DNA of 64,000 bases from Suillus spraguei. Its lineage: Eukaryota; Basidiomycota; Agaricomycetes; Boletales; Suillaceae. Position 1 is the stretch's first letter. Every line of letters starts with the position of its first letter. Positions 23,265-36,040 of this stretch are shown piece by piece. The notes beneath the pieces are model-generated. The model did no database searches. It was not told the origin of the DNA and was given only the letters and a program-made list of their open reading frames with translations. The translations under genes were made by a program, and so were the position numbers. The DNA lies in the NCBI GenBank assembly GCA_016800925.1, contig JABCPU010000077.1, forward strand, positions 62,001-126,000, in the 5' to 3' direction.

Positions 23265-26200
23265 TTATACATACATATCATCATCGTCGTCGTCCCGTGC
23301 GGCCGGAGCTACATGTGGCTCAGGCTCAGCTTCAACAGCTTTCTTGCGCGCGGCTGCAAAATAGGTAAGTAAGAAATCAAGGAGTACGCCTAGAGCTCAC
23401 ATCGTCGTGTAGCTTTCCGTTTCGCAGCTGCTTTCTTGCCTTCGACGCGCTTTTCAAGGGCTTGGTCCTCTTCGCCTTGGCGTCGGTGTTCATCGAGTAT
23501 CTGGAAGATTTTCAGACTCGTGTTACAGTGATCCTGATCAGAAAAGGCCGTACCGATTCAAACTCGTTGAGCTCCGTGTCTGGCTTGTTCGCTGATTTAT
23601 TGGAGCGTGCCTTTGAAAGTATTTCGCTAAACCTGTCGAACACGCCCTCCTCGTGCAGCTTATCGCGGTAGAACTGCAACCCTTCAATGAGTTTTTTGAC
23701 CGATCGTTCTGACTTGAATGGGAGGAGAGACAAGCAGAATGCAATATCGCGCCATTGACGGGGATCTTCAGAGAGCCGTAAACGTTGGCAGAGCTTCTCA
23801 ACAATATTTTCGGCTTGCTTTTCCTGTTAGAAGTTTAATGAATGAGACCACGACGATGGAAAGAGGACCAACCTTCTCAATGAAAGAAAAGATGTAGCGC
23901 ATAGTACTTTTGAAAATTTCTTCCTCGACGGAGTGGTCACCTGTAGACAGGTGACTGATGACTAGAATAATGGTATAATTGACGTTAATGATATTAAGAG
24001 TGAAGCGGAGCATACCATCAGGAAGGTTGTTATAGATCGCATTGTCCTTCGTCGATAGCTCCTTGAAAAACAGCTTCGCAAGGTCGGATATCCGTGGCTC
24101 CTCGTCCTCTAGACACTTCGCCATCTCGCCTAGTTGACCTTTCACTTTGATCATCCCGTTGAGGATCAAGTGCGTGAGCACCATCAGCGTGTTCTTCTTT
24201 ACAACAAGATCTCCATCAGAAAGCCCCTTATATAACTCATTGCTGTTCTCGTCGATGATGCTGCTGAACGAGACTGCCACATCGCCGAGAGCAATGACAA
24301 TGTTACTACGGATATTTGGGTCTCTCGAGGTCTCAAGGATCTTGAAGAGGAGATGATGATGCTGATCGCAAAATTGTGAGCTGACGCAGAGGAACTTGCT
24401 AAACGAGAGGGCTGCAGCAGCACGGAGTGTGCGATTCTGGTGTATCTATCAGTAGTAAGACAGAGAAGACAACTCGTCACTCGCCTTAAATTTATGTGGA
24501 CTGCCGCACACGTGGACTAGCAACGGGCCGTACAGCTTCAGCAACGATTGTTCTCCATAGAGCAGCTCTGTTTCGCGAACAGCAGCTATTCGTTCACCAA
24601 TCTCGTCCTCTGCATTGCCAGCAACTTGGTCGAGCTCTTCGGTCTCCTTATTGGCTCTGTCGGGTGAGCCCCAGCTGCAAGCTTCTCCGCTACGTAAAAT
24701 GTCATTTGATGGTTTGAAGTTGTCTGCAAGTGAACACACCTAGCTGTTTTTCGTCCTTTTGCCGCTTCCACTCCCTTTCCACCAGCTCCAAGAACACGAT
24801 GTGCTTGATGGCCACGTGTCCTACGACGAAAAGCAGCTGACTGAGATAGAAGACATCTCCAAGATCTTTCTCCTCGCTCGTGCTCGACTGTTGGGTCGAG
24901 ATATGTATACTAGATGGCACGTACGAGGCTGGCTCGGGGGGTTCCATCTCTTGATCCACCTCCATCGTCTCTGCGTCGGGTTCAGGTGGAGGCTCCTCCG
25001 AATTTTGGCGCTTGGCAAATGCCCTTCGGGTAAGGTTTTTCACAAGGTTATTACAAAGTTCGTCGGGGTGCTCTCCTAAGGCGTAGATAGTGTTGATTGC
25101 TTGTTCGGCCATGCCGAACCAGTCTTTTGATCGACAGGGGTGCTCTATGGTGCTTTGCAACTTACGGAAGATGGGGTTATCCATCTCCATGCGAAGGGAT
25201 TTATCGAGAAGAGATCCTGCTGCCTGTGAGAGAAAATTATTGATGGGGTACAGTTCTGTTCGTACCTTTGACCTTCTTCGCACTGCCGTTCAAGCGCTGC
25301 AGGGCAAGACACGTGTACCTTGCAAGAGTGAGATCGGCCTGCCGTACTGAGCATGAGCGATTAGTGTTGATAGGTATTTACTCGTACTCACCTTGCCGAA
25401 TGGTCCAAGACCGATCTTCAGCAATGTGTCTACCCTCTCGGAAATGATGGTGCGTTTTGAAAGTGCCAACATTCCAAGAATGATGATTGCACCACGACGT
25501 TGAGAGCGGGGCAAAGCTTGCGGAGCGCCTAAAAATGAACATGAACCAATGTGCTTGTGGCCGCAATGGAACATCTCCCACTGTAGACTTGCCACAACTT
25601 GTTGATCACATCATAATGGATCTGGCCATCTTCCATCATGATGCGCATCATCTCTTCTAAGCTGGTAAGCTCTGCAAGTGTCGCCGCGTATGTCAATCTG
25701 TTATAAATATTCAAGCAGCTTTAAATCTGAGAAAATGATTTGGACCCACTCAATCATGTTTTTGGCAATGCGGTTCACTTGCTGCTTGGGCTCCATGTCA
25801 GGCAGGGGGTCAAAATACAGCATACGGTAGCATTCGAGGAGCCTCGACCGCACCCCCTTCAGCTCCTTCCCGTCCTCCGACGTTGAACTGTTATCCTTGT
25901 GCCATATAAGATGTAGCATCCGTTTGATGCCATTCTGGTGATAAGGTTAGATGGCTGCAACGCGGAAGAATCGTATGTATCACCTCGGCACTGGCAAGCT
26001 GGTACTCAAATGCGACTCTGAAAAACTCCATACTCTCTAATACTTCTGCCTTGTTCGTGCTCCCCAAAAGCTGCGTGAGCGACACCATCCCGCCTTCCAG
26101 GGTACGGATGAAGTCCAGTGCCTCCGTGCAGTACTTCTTGCGTAAACCCATGGCAAGAATTTCATTAGTCTCCAAGGCGGCAAGTGCTTCTTGTTCTGAG

Positions 26201-28011
26201 ACGATGGCTGTGACATCGACGGTAGATTTCCGGGATGCCTTTCTCTTTTTAGGCTTTGTGTTATTTAATGGTGCGTCGTCGTCATCATCTGCATCTGCGC
26301 CCTCCATGTCCGCGTCTTCGTCCTCATCAGCACCTTCCTCTTCAACATTCGATTCTGCCTCTTCCTTGTCATCTTGATCCCTCTCAACCGCTTTCCCAAT
26401 GCCACCTTCCATCTCCTCCAACTTGTCCTTCCAAGTCTTATACCGTTCTTCCCACTTTTCCAAGCTTAAGTCACCTCCATACATCTCTCCATATGGGTGG
26501 GTCAGAATCAGCTTCACGAGTATCGAAACAGCAGCCTTCCGTACTGTGCTCGCCTTATCCTCTAGCGTATCAACAGCAGCACGTGTAATCCGGAGTCGTT
26601 GCTCTGGAAGACGCAAAGGTAGGTCAAGCATCTTGGAGAGTGTCGCGAAGACCTTGGAGCGTACGTAAGAGGATAGATCAAGCGTACGCGAAAGGAGGAG
26701 TTCAAACAGCCCGTCAAGCTCCTTGCCTGCCTGGTTGGAGCCGTTCGTCCCGATTCGTCATGTCCTCCGAAGTAGCGAGTTCGCGGATAAGTGAGCCGAT
26801 AACTTCAACGATTGCCATGCGCATAGGATAAGACTACCTGCTTGTCAGATGGAGAAAAAGAGCAGTTCCCGGGGAGCGCACCTCTGAATCGAGATGGCCA
26901 ATCAAGAGACTGATTTGCTTGAGCACGGAACGTGGCGACTCCTCGCTGAACCTAACTAAGAATCGAGAGAACGCCCTCGGACCCTTAGTGTCCTGTGCAC
27001 TGAACGATTTGCCAGCAATTTCGCGGAGTATCTCGTCGCCAAGTTGGGCGTGATCAAATTCCTTTGCTAGGATAGAAAGGCACTCTGCCATGGGTTCGGA
27101 GAGATGTTCATAGTACTGCAAGGATTGCATTATGTTGATTTGTGCAGCGAGTGTGTGACCGTGGTGCTTTACAGCAAGGCAAATAACTTTGTAGACATGC
27201 ATGCGAATGTTTTGAATCTTCATGTATTGTTCGGACTCGGCAACATGATACGCGGGGCGGGTGAGGCACCTAAAGTGGGATCAACAGATGTCTAGACAAC
27301 TGAATTGGCGTGCATCCCCAGCCAAACCATGTGATATAAAGCAAGTTATACGCACGTTATGAACGCATCTCTCTCCGGGCTAGTCACCCAAATGCGGTGC
27401 GTCTTCAGTTTCAACGCCTTGCAAATGAGTTCCAGAGTGCCAGGGATCTGGTCAATCCACGTCCATTGTTCCGCCTTCTTCGCCGCCGCCGCCCTCGAGG
27501 CACCAGCCTTTCCGCCCCTCCCACGACGCGCCTTCACAGGTGCTGGCGGAGCGTCCTCCTCGTCCATTGCTTTCACCTTCTCTGCGGCACCTACAAACCA
27601 ATTAACCAAAAAGGCATACATTTCCAAAGGCAGCTTATGAGCCATAACAATCTGTTGGTCTTCTTCCTTGGAGTCGCGTATTGCAGCATCAATTTGAGCT
27701 CCAAACGCAGAGAGTAGAGCATCGAGCATCTTGCTCATATAAGCACCAGCGACTGCATCGGAATGTTTGAGAAGACTTCGGAATATATCAAATATTTCTG
27801 GATCAGTTATTTCTTCGGATGAATGAGCAATCGCTCCGACAGCCTCTAAGTTTGTTGTCAGTGAGTATCGAATGCCAGCACCAAAGACCAGCGTACGTTG
27901 CAATAAGGGGCCGGGGTCATTATTGTTGGGATCTTGTTCGTTTGGGATGTCGTAGTTCGCAATGTCCTGAAGTGCCTGTAGCTCATCTTGAAGCTCAAAG
28001 GATACACCCAT
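23265..28011 (-). CDS. cnd1: Condensin complex subunit 1 (HEAT-repeat, CND1/YCS4/CAP-D2)
   Basis: Non-SMC HEAT subunit of condensin, needed for mitotic chromosome compaction. The start at 28011 (GCCATGG context) gives MGVSFELQDELQAL. The N-terminal conserved Cnd1 region runs through SLTTNLEAVGAIAHSSEEITDPE. HEAT repeats follow (RTLDLSSYVRSKVFATLSKM, KASTVRKAAVSILVKLILTHPYG), then a long acidic/lysine-rich insert (about 26230-26400). The C-terminal Cnd1 domain contains the family signature DEEPRISDLAKLFFKELS and NAIYNNLPD (about 24000-24110). The tail is basic, then acidic (DDDDDDMYV, TAA at 23265). At least ten introns. Two apparent frame breaks lie in short homopolymers: one near 26749-26751 (one base too many before GKELDGLFELL), and a less certain one near 24662-24664 (one base too few before DRANKETEELDQV). 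The family assignment is secure. Confidence 0.93.
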
Positions 28012-28153
28012 GGCGACACACCGGCTGATATCTGTCAAGTTGATGATGAAAGGTAAATCGCGCTAACACCTGAGCACCTGAGCACGTGCTTCGTGTTTAT
28101 CACGTAAGCATTGCCAGCACCATTTTTCAGGCTTGGTCGCTCAAACCACCACC
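28012..28153. promoter_or_regulatory. Bidirectional promoter between CND1 and RPB10
   Basis: Only 142 bp separate the two ATG codons (CND1 minus at 28011, RPB10 plus at 28154), so the genes must share or overlap promoters. It contains a duplicated ACCTGAGCAC block and a CACGTGC E-box-like site near 28079-28088. No TATA box. Confidence 0.55.
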
Positions 28154-28524
28154 ATGGCAAGTCGCTCCCGCTCTCTGAGGTACGAATAAGCTAAATTTAT
28201 GTACGCAGATTATCCCAGTGAGATGCTTTTCGTGCGGAAAAGTTATCGGGGACAAATGGAACGCATATCTCGAGCTGCTAGCTAATGATATGAGCGAAGG
28301 GTAACTCTGCGAACTTGCCAGCCATGACATCCCCTGACGAGATTCTAGTGACGCTCTCGATGAATTGCAGCTGAAGCGATATTGCTGTCGACGAATGGTG
28401 CTCACGCATGTTGACCTTATAGAAAAGCTTCTCCATTATAATCGTGAGTGGGTTGCTGCGTATAGCAAATGATCGCTCATCATGTCTTTCAGCCATGGAG
28501 CGCTCGAAGGACAAGAACTATTGA
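28154..28524 (+). CDS. RPB10: RNA polymerases I, II and III subunit RPABC5
   Basis: Small zinc-binding subunit shared by all three nuclear RNA polymerases. The four exons are 28154-28156 (the ATG alone), 28209-28300, 28349-28443 and 28493-28524, giving 73 residues: M, then [17 protein letters not shown], then [21 protein letters not shown] and the tail [10 protein letters not shown]. The four zinc cysteines (CxxC near the N-terminus and the CC pair) are present, and the length matches the family (about 65-75). Intron 1 must start directly after the ATG with donor GCAAGT and end TACGCAG, making it a GC-AG intron; no GT donor gives the conserved N-terminus. Introns 2 and 3 are normal GT-AG. It is divergent from CND1. 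Confidence 0.96.
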
Positions 28525-29109
28525 TGTGCCTTCTGTGCAGATTGTCTTATGCATGTATTCACTTTTATCCTCGACTTTCTTAAATTGCATACGAGTTACG
28601 AGTTCAAGTTATTGCGTCGCTTAGCAGTAAGAATAGGTAGAAGACAGGACGGTATTGGATTGTTTCACTGATACCATCTTGTCTCCTACATGTTCTGTTC
28701 CTTTTTTCTACTCCACAGGCAATCGCACAATGCTCGACAATAAAGTTGTGCCGTCGGCATTCTTCAAGTTCACTCATGCTATTTTCCAACTGTTCTCATT
28801 GCGTGTCCAGTTCGAACGCGTTCATAAAACTATCGTGACCCACCATCCACAAATTTGGGGTGTGTATGCGGCCCTCCATTCACCCAGGAAAAGAGCTAAA
28901 AGGGACTTCATATTATGGCACTGATTCTTACGAGCGAAAACTTGGAAGCCTGACACTACGTATACAACATAGAAATCCCTCACCACATGGGTCAATCCTT
29001 TTGTGCTGACTAGTTCTCCACCCATCTCCTTGTCGCCACTTGGTTCGCGTTACAGATGGACACCTGCGTTAAATGATCGTGTGCCTCTATTATCCTAGCT
29101 CCTTTGGCC
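28525..29109. other. Intergenic, no gene recognised
   Basis: The RPB10 3' flank meets the F-box gene 3' flank (convergent). The short frames have no support. Confidence 0.5.
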
Positions 29110-30865
29110 TCAGGATGTACAGACCCCGCTCGAAATCTCAATGACCTCGAGCTCGTCTATACCATCCTGGATGAAAATCAGCATATTGGGCTTCGTTGAA
29201 GATGCAAGAACTTACAATATTCAGTCCCAACTTGGGCAAATAAATCCTGTCCTTATTAACCCATATGTCCATCACCTGGTCGGCACCAAATATTCTATCC
29301 GACACGACCTCCACGTAAGGCAGGGACGTCAACGTCTCTGTCGATTCGATGATTATCGTAGATGGCTCTGTCACCACTCTTCCTAAACCTTGCCGGCGCT
29401 CAACAGTTAGCGAGCTGAAGTCCATCATGTGTAACCTATAACCCATATCATCCGTGTGATGTTCCGCTGTCGCGTCTGTTGCAGGAAATGCCTGCAACAC
29501 TCGATTTCCGCTGACACCAACTCTGCACCGCTGGTTGTGCACAAAAACACGAACATTCAGAGGACCCCAATATTCCCATGGGATTTCCGCCATTCCATCA
29601 AGGACCCCAACTTGGGGATTGAAGAAGATCCTAGTGGAAATGACGAATGCAAATAAATTTGTGGCATACTGAGTGTCAGTGGAAATGGATAGTATTCAAT
29701 GTTTGGAAATTGAGGCCCACATCGTCCGCTGTGCCTGCATCTGCAGTCGTGAGCTATGCGCAATATCATCCGTTGGAAGAAGTATGCCCGTCACTGGTAC
29801 GGGCATCAGGAAGCAGGCCAGTAGTCGAGGTGGCTGTGACAGATCCTCGATCGAGTAGAGCTTCAAGTCCTCGTTGACAATCAGCAGTCTATCGTTTCCG
29901 AGGAAACAAAAATCAAATGACTCTCCGATCCCTGCGGTTGTGTTTATTGTTGTGTCAACGAGCACGCACTAATAAAACGAGTGTTAATCTTCAACTGTTG
30001 ACTGATTCAAACCAAAGCTCACATTAGATGTCGCTGAGTGTTGCCAGTCCCAGACTTGTAAAAACAATATCTCCTCGCCAAGTCTATGGCGACTACCCAG
30101 ATGAAACACTAGCAGCAGGGAGCGCTGGAAGGCAATATGCCTCCCAAAACCCTCGAGCTTCCAATTTTCTATTGCATGAATGCTGTATTCACCCTTTGGA
30201 AGCCCCGACAGAAACAAGGTCTTTCCAGCGGCTTCAGGATGAGCACCACCATCTCCATCCAGGACTCCAAGGTCGATATGGAACTTCTCGTTGTCTGTTC
30301 CGAGGCTATCATACATGCACTAGCAATCAGGTTTTGCGACGGGTCCATAAACACCTCGATGCTATCTGCATTGGGAATTGAACAAAGTGATCCTGAAGGC
30401 CAACTATGCTCGATCTTTTGTTGGAAGGGTTTTGGCAGGATTGGAAAGATCTGGACTAATTGTTCATCTTGCAAAGGTGTCCGTCAGCGAGAGATGCGTC
30501 GTGGAATTGTTCCGGTATAAAAACTGTTTCGAAGAAGTGGATATCAAATTTGAACCATGCGTGGGCTTTGTCCCGCAGAAGTTGTAGGCGCTTGGATATA
30601 GAAGTGTGATTGACAAGATGTGTGTCTAAAACAGGGAGCAATTGCTGACCACCGAGTTCAGTGATGTACTGAAGCTCGAATGAGGACATGTACGTCTGAC
30701 GAAGTGCCTTGCATACCTGAAAGGCGATCACCAAGAAGGGTAGATGAGCGAACGATGAACACTCGGAAATGTGCAGCGCAGAATATCTTGGTAAGGAAGA
30801 AAACTCAGAATATAAGATTGCAGTTCTTCAGTGAGACCTGAGAGCCCTGTGGATATGGAATTCAT
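29110..30865 (-). CDS. F-box protein (copy A, intact-looking)
   Basis: Probable substrate receptor of an SCF ubiquitin ligase. The N-terminal F-box starts at 30865 (MNSISTGLSGLTEELQSYIL, then SFLPYQDILRC) and continues after an intron as VCKALRQTYMSSFELQYITELGGQQLL. A long C-terminal region of WD/beta-propeller-like character follows, with segments ILKPLERPC, IWVNKDRIYLPK and the final exon GIDELEVIEISSGVCTS before TGA at 29110. At least four introns. It is closely related throughout to the disrupted gene at 39629-46628, which also gives the exon structure. Such F-box genes are expanded in Agaricomycetes, and the target cannot be inferred. Confidence 0.78.
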
Positions 30866-31046
30866 CTGCTTTCAAGCTTAGCTGTCGTGATATGTGATAC
30901 GGTATTTAAGTCGTTTGCAGCCTAGTACATATAGACAGCCCCTGAGTACTATACGCAAACAGCTTTCAGTACTGGCTCTCAATCTCTTACTCGTCAACAC
31001 GAAGTAATGTATTATAACGCATATATTATACTCTCTACAACAAGCA

Positions 31047-31280
31047 ATGTCTGAAGGTGCGAGTCTGATATCACAGGAAGCCGAAAAGGAGGCAAGGACG
31101 GAGCGATTCGTGTCGATTGTGCGTGCTCCAATGGAACCCCGTACCCCATACCGACCCATCGAATCAATTCAACCCCTTTTACACTTTGTAACTCAGATCC
31201 TAGCGGAGTTGGAATTATTTATTTTACGGCATTGCGCGGATTCAAACTGCCACTCCTTGATAGGAAACCAAGTGCCATAG
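31047..31280 (+). CDS. Doubtful small ORF (77 codons)
   Basis: ATG at 31047 follows an AT-rich, TATA-like leader (TATATTATACT about 20 bp upstream). The frame is hydrophilic at first (SQEAEKEARTERF), then unremarkable. No domain and no paralog in the window; it may be the first exon of a gene I cannot follow, or chance. It is divergent from the F-box gene. Confidence 0.22.
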   Translation: MSEGASLISQEAEKEARTERFVSIVRAPMEPRTPYRPIESIQPLLHFVTQILAELELFILRHCADSNCHSLIGNQVP

Positions 31281-31619
31281 ATCTTCTTCGCAGGTAGAAC
31301 TTCGCCGCCCAAGCATCATCCATCATCATTCTACCCCATGAAATCAGATAGTGGGGCAGAGTTCCAACATCCTTCTGATTTCAATCATTGCTATGGTATC
31401 AAGCTGCTCTTTCCACGACATTTTTGGGGATTTAAAACCTCACTCGATAAGAAACGCTTATGGAAATGGACCAGTTCGTGCCTATGGAGAAGGTTTTTCT
31501 GCGAAATACGCCAGTACACATCACTGCACTGCACACACGCCAGCGAACGCCCGTCCGCAGGTGACCAGAGTGCTTGTACAAAATATACAAAAACAAGATG
31601 CGGTTCCAGGAATCCCCAA

Positions 31620-33067
31620 TTACCGCCTTCCAAGCCCACTCATTCCCCATGCAACCCTCGACTGCACGAAATCAAATCTGCCCAATATTCTTAGCACCAA
31701 ATCACGGACAGAGGCCCAACTGAACGGCATCCACCAAGCATATGTATCGTACGTCAGGCTTGCGAGTTTCAAAAGATTCTTGGAATAGCCGATAATTTCC
31801 GACGCTCGAGCGTGACGCGCGTCCGCAAATTCCTGCAAAATACTATCATCCACATCGGGGTTTTCTGCAGATGCTTGAATATGCTTGGTGATAGCTTCTG
31901 AGAGGAAGATTGCATCCCTCATGGCCAGGTTCATGCCCTGGCCGCCCGCGGGTGAGTGAATATGAGCTGCGTCACCCACTAGGAAGATTGCAGCGCCAAG
32001 ACGCGTGAAGGTGCGGTCAGCGATGGCTGAATGAGTTCTGAAACGTGTCGACCAGACCAGCTGGTCGATCTTGATAGGTGTCGGGTTAAGAGATATATCC
32101 GATGTTATACACATTGGACCGTATGTGTCCACCAAGTCCTGGATGTACTCCTTCGGCGGTGCATGCGGCGGCTCTCCGTTCTTCACTGGTATAGCACAAC
32201 CTACACGAAAGATAGATTTTGTAATGGGCTTTCCATCTCGCGTCAGCTCGTCATTGAAGTGGTTTCCAAATGGTGTGAGCATGAAGAAACTGCCTGACGA
32301 AAATGTACCATTGAGGTGACCCTCGATGGTCAGTGGACCAACAGGCTCGGGCTCGAAAGTGACATCTGCAGCGACCATTTGAGCCAATATGTGATCACCT
32401 AGGTCCTGGCCATCTGGGTCAGAGAACTCTATTCCAGAAATGGTACGAATCTAGATGCTCATCAGACGTTGCACAAAGCTAAGTGGGAACCGATAACTCA
32501 CAGTTGAGCGGGCACCATCCGCGCCGATGACATATCTAGCTCTGATGACCTGGCCGTTTTCAAAGGAGACGTCAGTGACGCGGGGATCCTTCTCGTTCTG
32601 TTTCATTCCAATCACCCTGTGTGGGCGCTGCACCTGAACACCAAGGCTTTGCAGCTTCTGCCCAAGCACAAGCTCGGTCACATTTTGAGGGACGAAGACT
32701 GCATAAGGGTAGGCGGAATGATTCTTAAGAGGGTCGAATTTGGCCTCAAAAATCTGTGAATCACGAGATGTGATTCTGATGCTCTTTCCCTTGATGGCTC
32801 GAGATAGTAAGCCGTCTGCTGCATCGATGCTGGCTAAAGCCTATGGTCATAAAATTATTATAGGGCCTACTTATGAACGCCCAGGTGGCAGCGTACCTCG
32901 ACAGTTGCAGAGTGTATAGTGATAGCCCGTGATACATTCTGTCCTTCGACGGTGGCATCGACGATGACAAGGTCACGGCACCCGTGGTGGATGAGAGAAA
33001 GGGCAGCTGTGAGACCAGCGGGTCCTGCGCCAACGATAAGCACAGTAGAATTGTCAGGTAAGGACAT
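31620..33067 (-). CDS. FAD-dependent aromatic-hydroxylase-type monooxygenase
   Basis: Group A flavoprotein monooxygenase (PHBH / phenol hydroxylase-like), using NAD(P)H and O2 to hydroxylate a small, often phenolic, substrate. Three exons: 33067-32897, 32840-32502 and 32450-31620, giving 446 residues. The Rossmann GxGxxG lies at residues ~13-18 (LIVGAGPAGLTAA), the DG motif at ~162-168 (VIGADGARS), and the GD motif with FAD ribityl contact at ~327-341 (LVGDAAHIHSPAGGQG). It is shorter than phenol hydroxylases and ends soon after the GD region, so the C-terminal thioredoxin-like domain is absent. The frame is intact. The substrate is unknown; no biosynthetic partner genes adjoin it. Confidence 0.88.
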
Positions 33068-34089
33068 TGAGTAACAAAAATAGAGGGACAGTGATGATGC
33101 GATGGTTCTTGCACGCTTGTTGCACCTGATATTTGAGGCAACCGATATCCATATTACGATGTTTCGTTGTGATTGAACGATGGCTTACTATTTTGCGCAG
33201 CTAGTCGGCCGCCGAAAGGAAGTGCATTACAAGATGATATCTTGCACGAAGTGCGACTGACGGGGAAATGTGTAGTCCATGAGCAATTTCGAGTGACTAA
33301 AGTGACCCTGGTGGACTTGGTGACTAGTGAGTCTGGACTAAGTTCATGTACTACAAGGGTTAGTTTACTTGATGACGGTCATGATGTTCTTATGTCAAAA
33401 GTGCAATGTCATACAGAGTGTTGAGTGCCGATTGAAAATGAATGTCCGTTTCGCACGATGAAGTCTACTCGAAACTCCATGCACATGACTCATCTCCTTC
33501 ACTTGTCAACTGGGACTTCAACCTTCTTGGCAGGCTGAGCGCTGATGCGTTCGATAACTCGCAACCTCAACGGTTGGGTTGTTTATTATTCAATAGAGGT
33601 TCGAGCCCTTTAGCAACCCTAGGCGTCGGCTTGTTCAGCGTTCAACAACTTGAAGTATGTGATGCGATGCTCTTGCATTAAACCGTCCCCGCAGTGCCTC
33701 CACAAATGATACTGTCAGATCGGATGACTCGTATTCATAGTAGGCTTGGATTTTCTGTGCTTGCTGTTTTCACCGAGTTTGTATTTTTTCCGTTTGCCAT
33801 TGCCTTGAAAAATACACTCAATCCTAAATTTTGCCTGCGTGTGCTAAATGAAAGTGTCCAGGAGCCTCGGGCAGTATTCAGTAATACTCTGACACTCGCG
33901 TGTCCTCTTCAATCTTAGCGGGCCAATTTCGCTGAAGATATTTTTCTACTTCAGCACAGGCCCTCCCGGTATTAACATTATGTGGCAGGTCATCTTTCTC
34001 AGTGCTCAGCGTATCTTACTAGCGTGTATCGTGCTAGATAACCGTTGACGACATGGCCATACTCTCCTTGTACATGATTAGGACGGCAC
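33068..34089. other. Intergenic, no gene recognised
   Basis: No supported gene. A B-box-like GGTTCGAGCCC lies at about 33599-33609, but no tRNA fold was found around it. Confidence 0.45.
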
Positions 34090-35470
34090 ACTATCTGAGG
34101 TGAGTGACGCCGGCTTATGTTAACTTTTGTTGACGGAATACCGACTATAGTTCTTCGTAGCCCGCGAGATTGCTCGAGATACGGATGCGGGCATGCACGA
34201 TTTTCCGGATGCATGACGAGCAGGACGGTTTATCACCTGAGCCATGCTGTGCAACGTTTTCGGTTGGTTCTTGACTGGTATCCAGTTGACCATCCTGACC
34301 GTGGGGCAGCTTTCACCATCCTGCGGTCGCGCATCTTGGAGACTATATTCAAAACCATTTTCAAGACATCAATACCAATACCACTACTTCCCTCTTCCAT
34401 GAAGCCCCTGCATTGTGCCCGCAGGGTCACCCCAATCGCACATCATCCTTCTACGATCTTATTAAAGCATTTGACTGGTGCTACAGCAAGGAGTCTACCG
34501 CCGTCTACATCCACGAATCCGTGTAGTTGTGCTACATGCTACTGCCCCTCTATCCAGAGGGCACCTACCTTCGTTTCATGGGGGAAGACAGTGCGGTCTG
34601 CTATGTGATCAAGTCTTCAAATTGTTGCATCTGATGAAGGCACCCACATTTGACATAACTCTGTCCTTTGAACAACAGTATTGAAAAGCACTTGATGAAT
34701 TTTCATGGGCTCTCTTTATACGCCTCATGCAATGCAACAACATTGATTATATAGACAAGAACGTTCACCTTCGTTGTAAAGCTGTTTCTTTGTGCCCCGA
34801 GAAACATCCTTGCTGTGGTAGCTACTTGAACGACTTAGCGTCCCACTCAAGCTCCACTTTGAACCAAGACAAGCCTAATAACCTCGCTGAGGCTATCTCT
34901 TTGCACGAAGAAGCGCTGCGCCTTGTTTGACACAAATCTTGTGTTTTCTGACTGGGCAACCAAGGGCTCACTCTCATCGCCCATTTCTACGAATGCGCTC
35001 ACATTGTTGACATCACCCGATCCATCAGCCTTTATCATGAGGCACTGACATTTTGCCCACTGGGCGTTCACGTTGTGATACCATGCCTAACAACCTTGTC
35101 CTTGCGCCCCAAAAGATATATGACAAGTTGGATGTCGGCGAGGATCTTAACGAGGTCATTGATCGGTGTCGCGAATCCCTTTGGTTAAGGCAGTTTGACC
35201 ATCCGGGACGCCATAAGACTTTTCACAATGTGAGCTTAGCGCTCTGCTCTCGTTCTACTCACCCTTGGAAGAATGAAGATGTCAAGGAGGCTATTACTCT
35301 CCCAAAAATCACTGGCATCTTTACCTTCGCTGCGCCCGGACTCGGATGGTTTAGCTACCGATGTGTACATCCAACACTAATTTAACTCGTTATCGCTGTA
35401 CAACCCTGCAGATTTGTCGCTCGCTATGGATAACTTCAGATTATCTTTAACTAGTACCCTGTTGAACTCT
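34090..35470 (+). pseudogene. Decayed TPR paralog of the CHAT gene
   Basis: Recognisable order of the intact gene's parts on the opposite strand. It starts with the exon-5 beginning (RDCSRYGCGHARF after the same GTAGTTCTTCG-type junction). The N-terminal TPR (LSHAVQRFRLVLDWYPVDHPDR) follows, then CPQGHPNRTSS, CKAVSLCPEKHPC, AEAISLHEEALRL and KLDVGEDLNEVIDRCRESL equivalents up to about 35450. Multiple stops and frameshifts break it (for example after EEALRLV). Neither the C2-like exons 1-4 as a whole nor the CHAT domain is present. Confidence 0.8.
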
Positions 35471-36040
35471 CTCTTGGGAGTTCCGGAAATCTTGGTTTCG
35501 GCCTGCTCGTTCCCTGTTCTTTCGAGATTGATACAATTGTTTCGTTTTTGAACCGTCTGAACTGGCACCGGCGCAGCTGCTAGATACCCTCAACGCAGAA
35601 CTATGTCATTAGAACCATACTCTTTGATGTCTTGGAGGCCAAGCTCTGTACACTGTGTGCGGCTGCACTGCGGCAAAGATTCTAGGTGTGGCCGCGAACA
35701 TGACTATCTTTATCCTAGGTCTTGCCAGATCATAGATGGGGCCAAAAACTTTTTGTTTCGTTATCTAACAGGTCATCGTTTCTACATGCCGACGGTGGCG
35801 CAAAAACTATAGGTATGTTAGAGTTTGGTATTCCACCCTTCGTCATCGTTCGCTGCTCGGATAGTCCCGACTACGTATAAATACCTACGTCGTAGACTGT
35901 CCTCTCCTTGTCGTCTCCTGCCATGTCGTAGACACTAGAAACAGCGCCGTTCTCCAGCTCCAACAAGGTATTGCGAGTGTGAATATCATTCCACTCGTTC
36001 AGAATTTCCTATACTTCCTCCCAACCGTCAGGCTCTGAGT
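35471..36040. other. Intergenic, no gene recognised
   Basis: No supported coding sequence. A TATAAATA-like site lies at about 35876-35883 without an evident gene. Confidence 0.4.

Noticed and set aside
33540..33630. tRNA-like B-box (GGTTCGAGCCC) with AGCAACC 3' of it
   Set aside because: The 5' partner GGTTGGG is only about 50 bases away, too close for a tRNA, and no anticodon or D-arm fold could be drawn.
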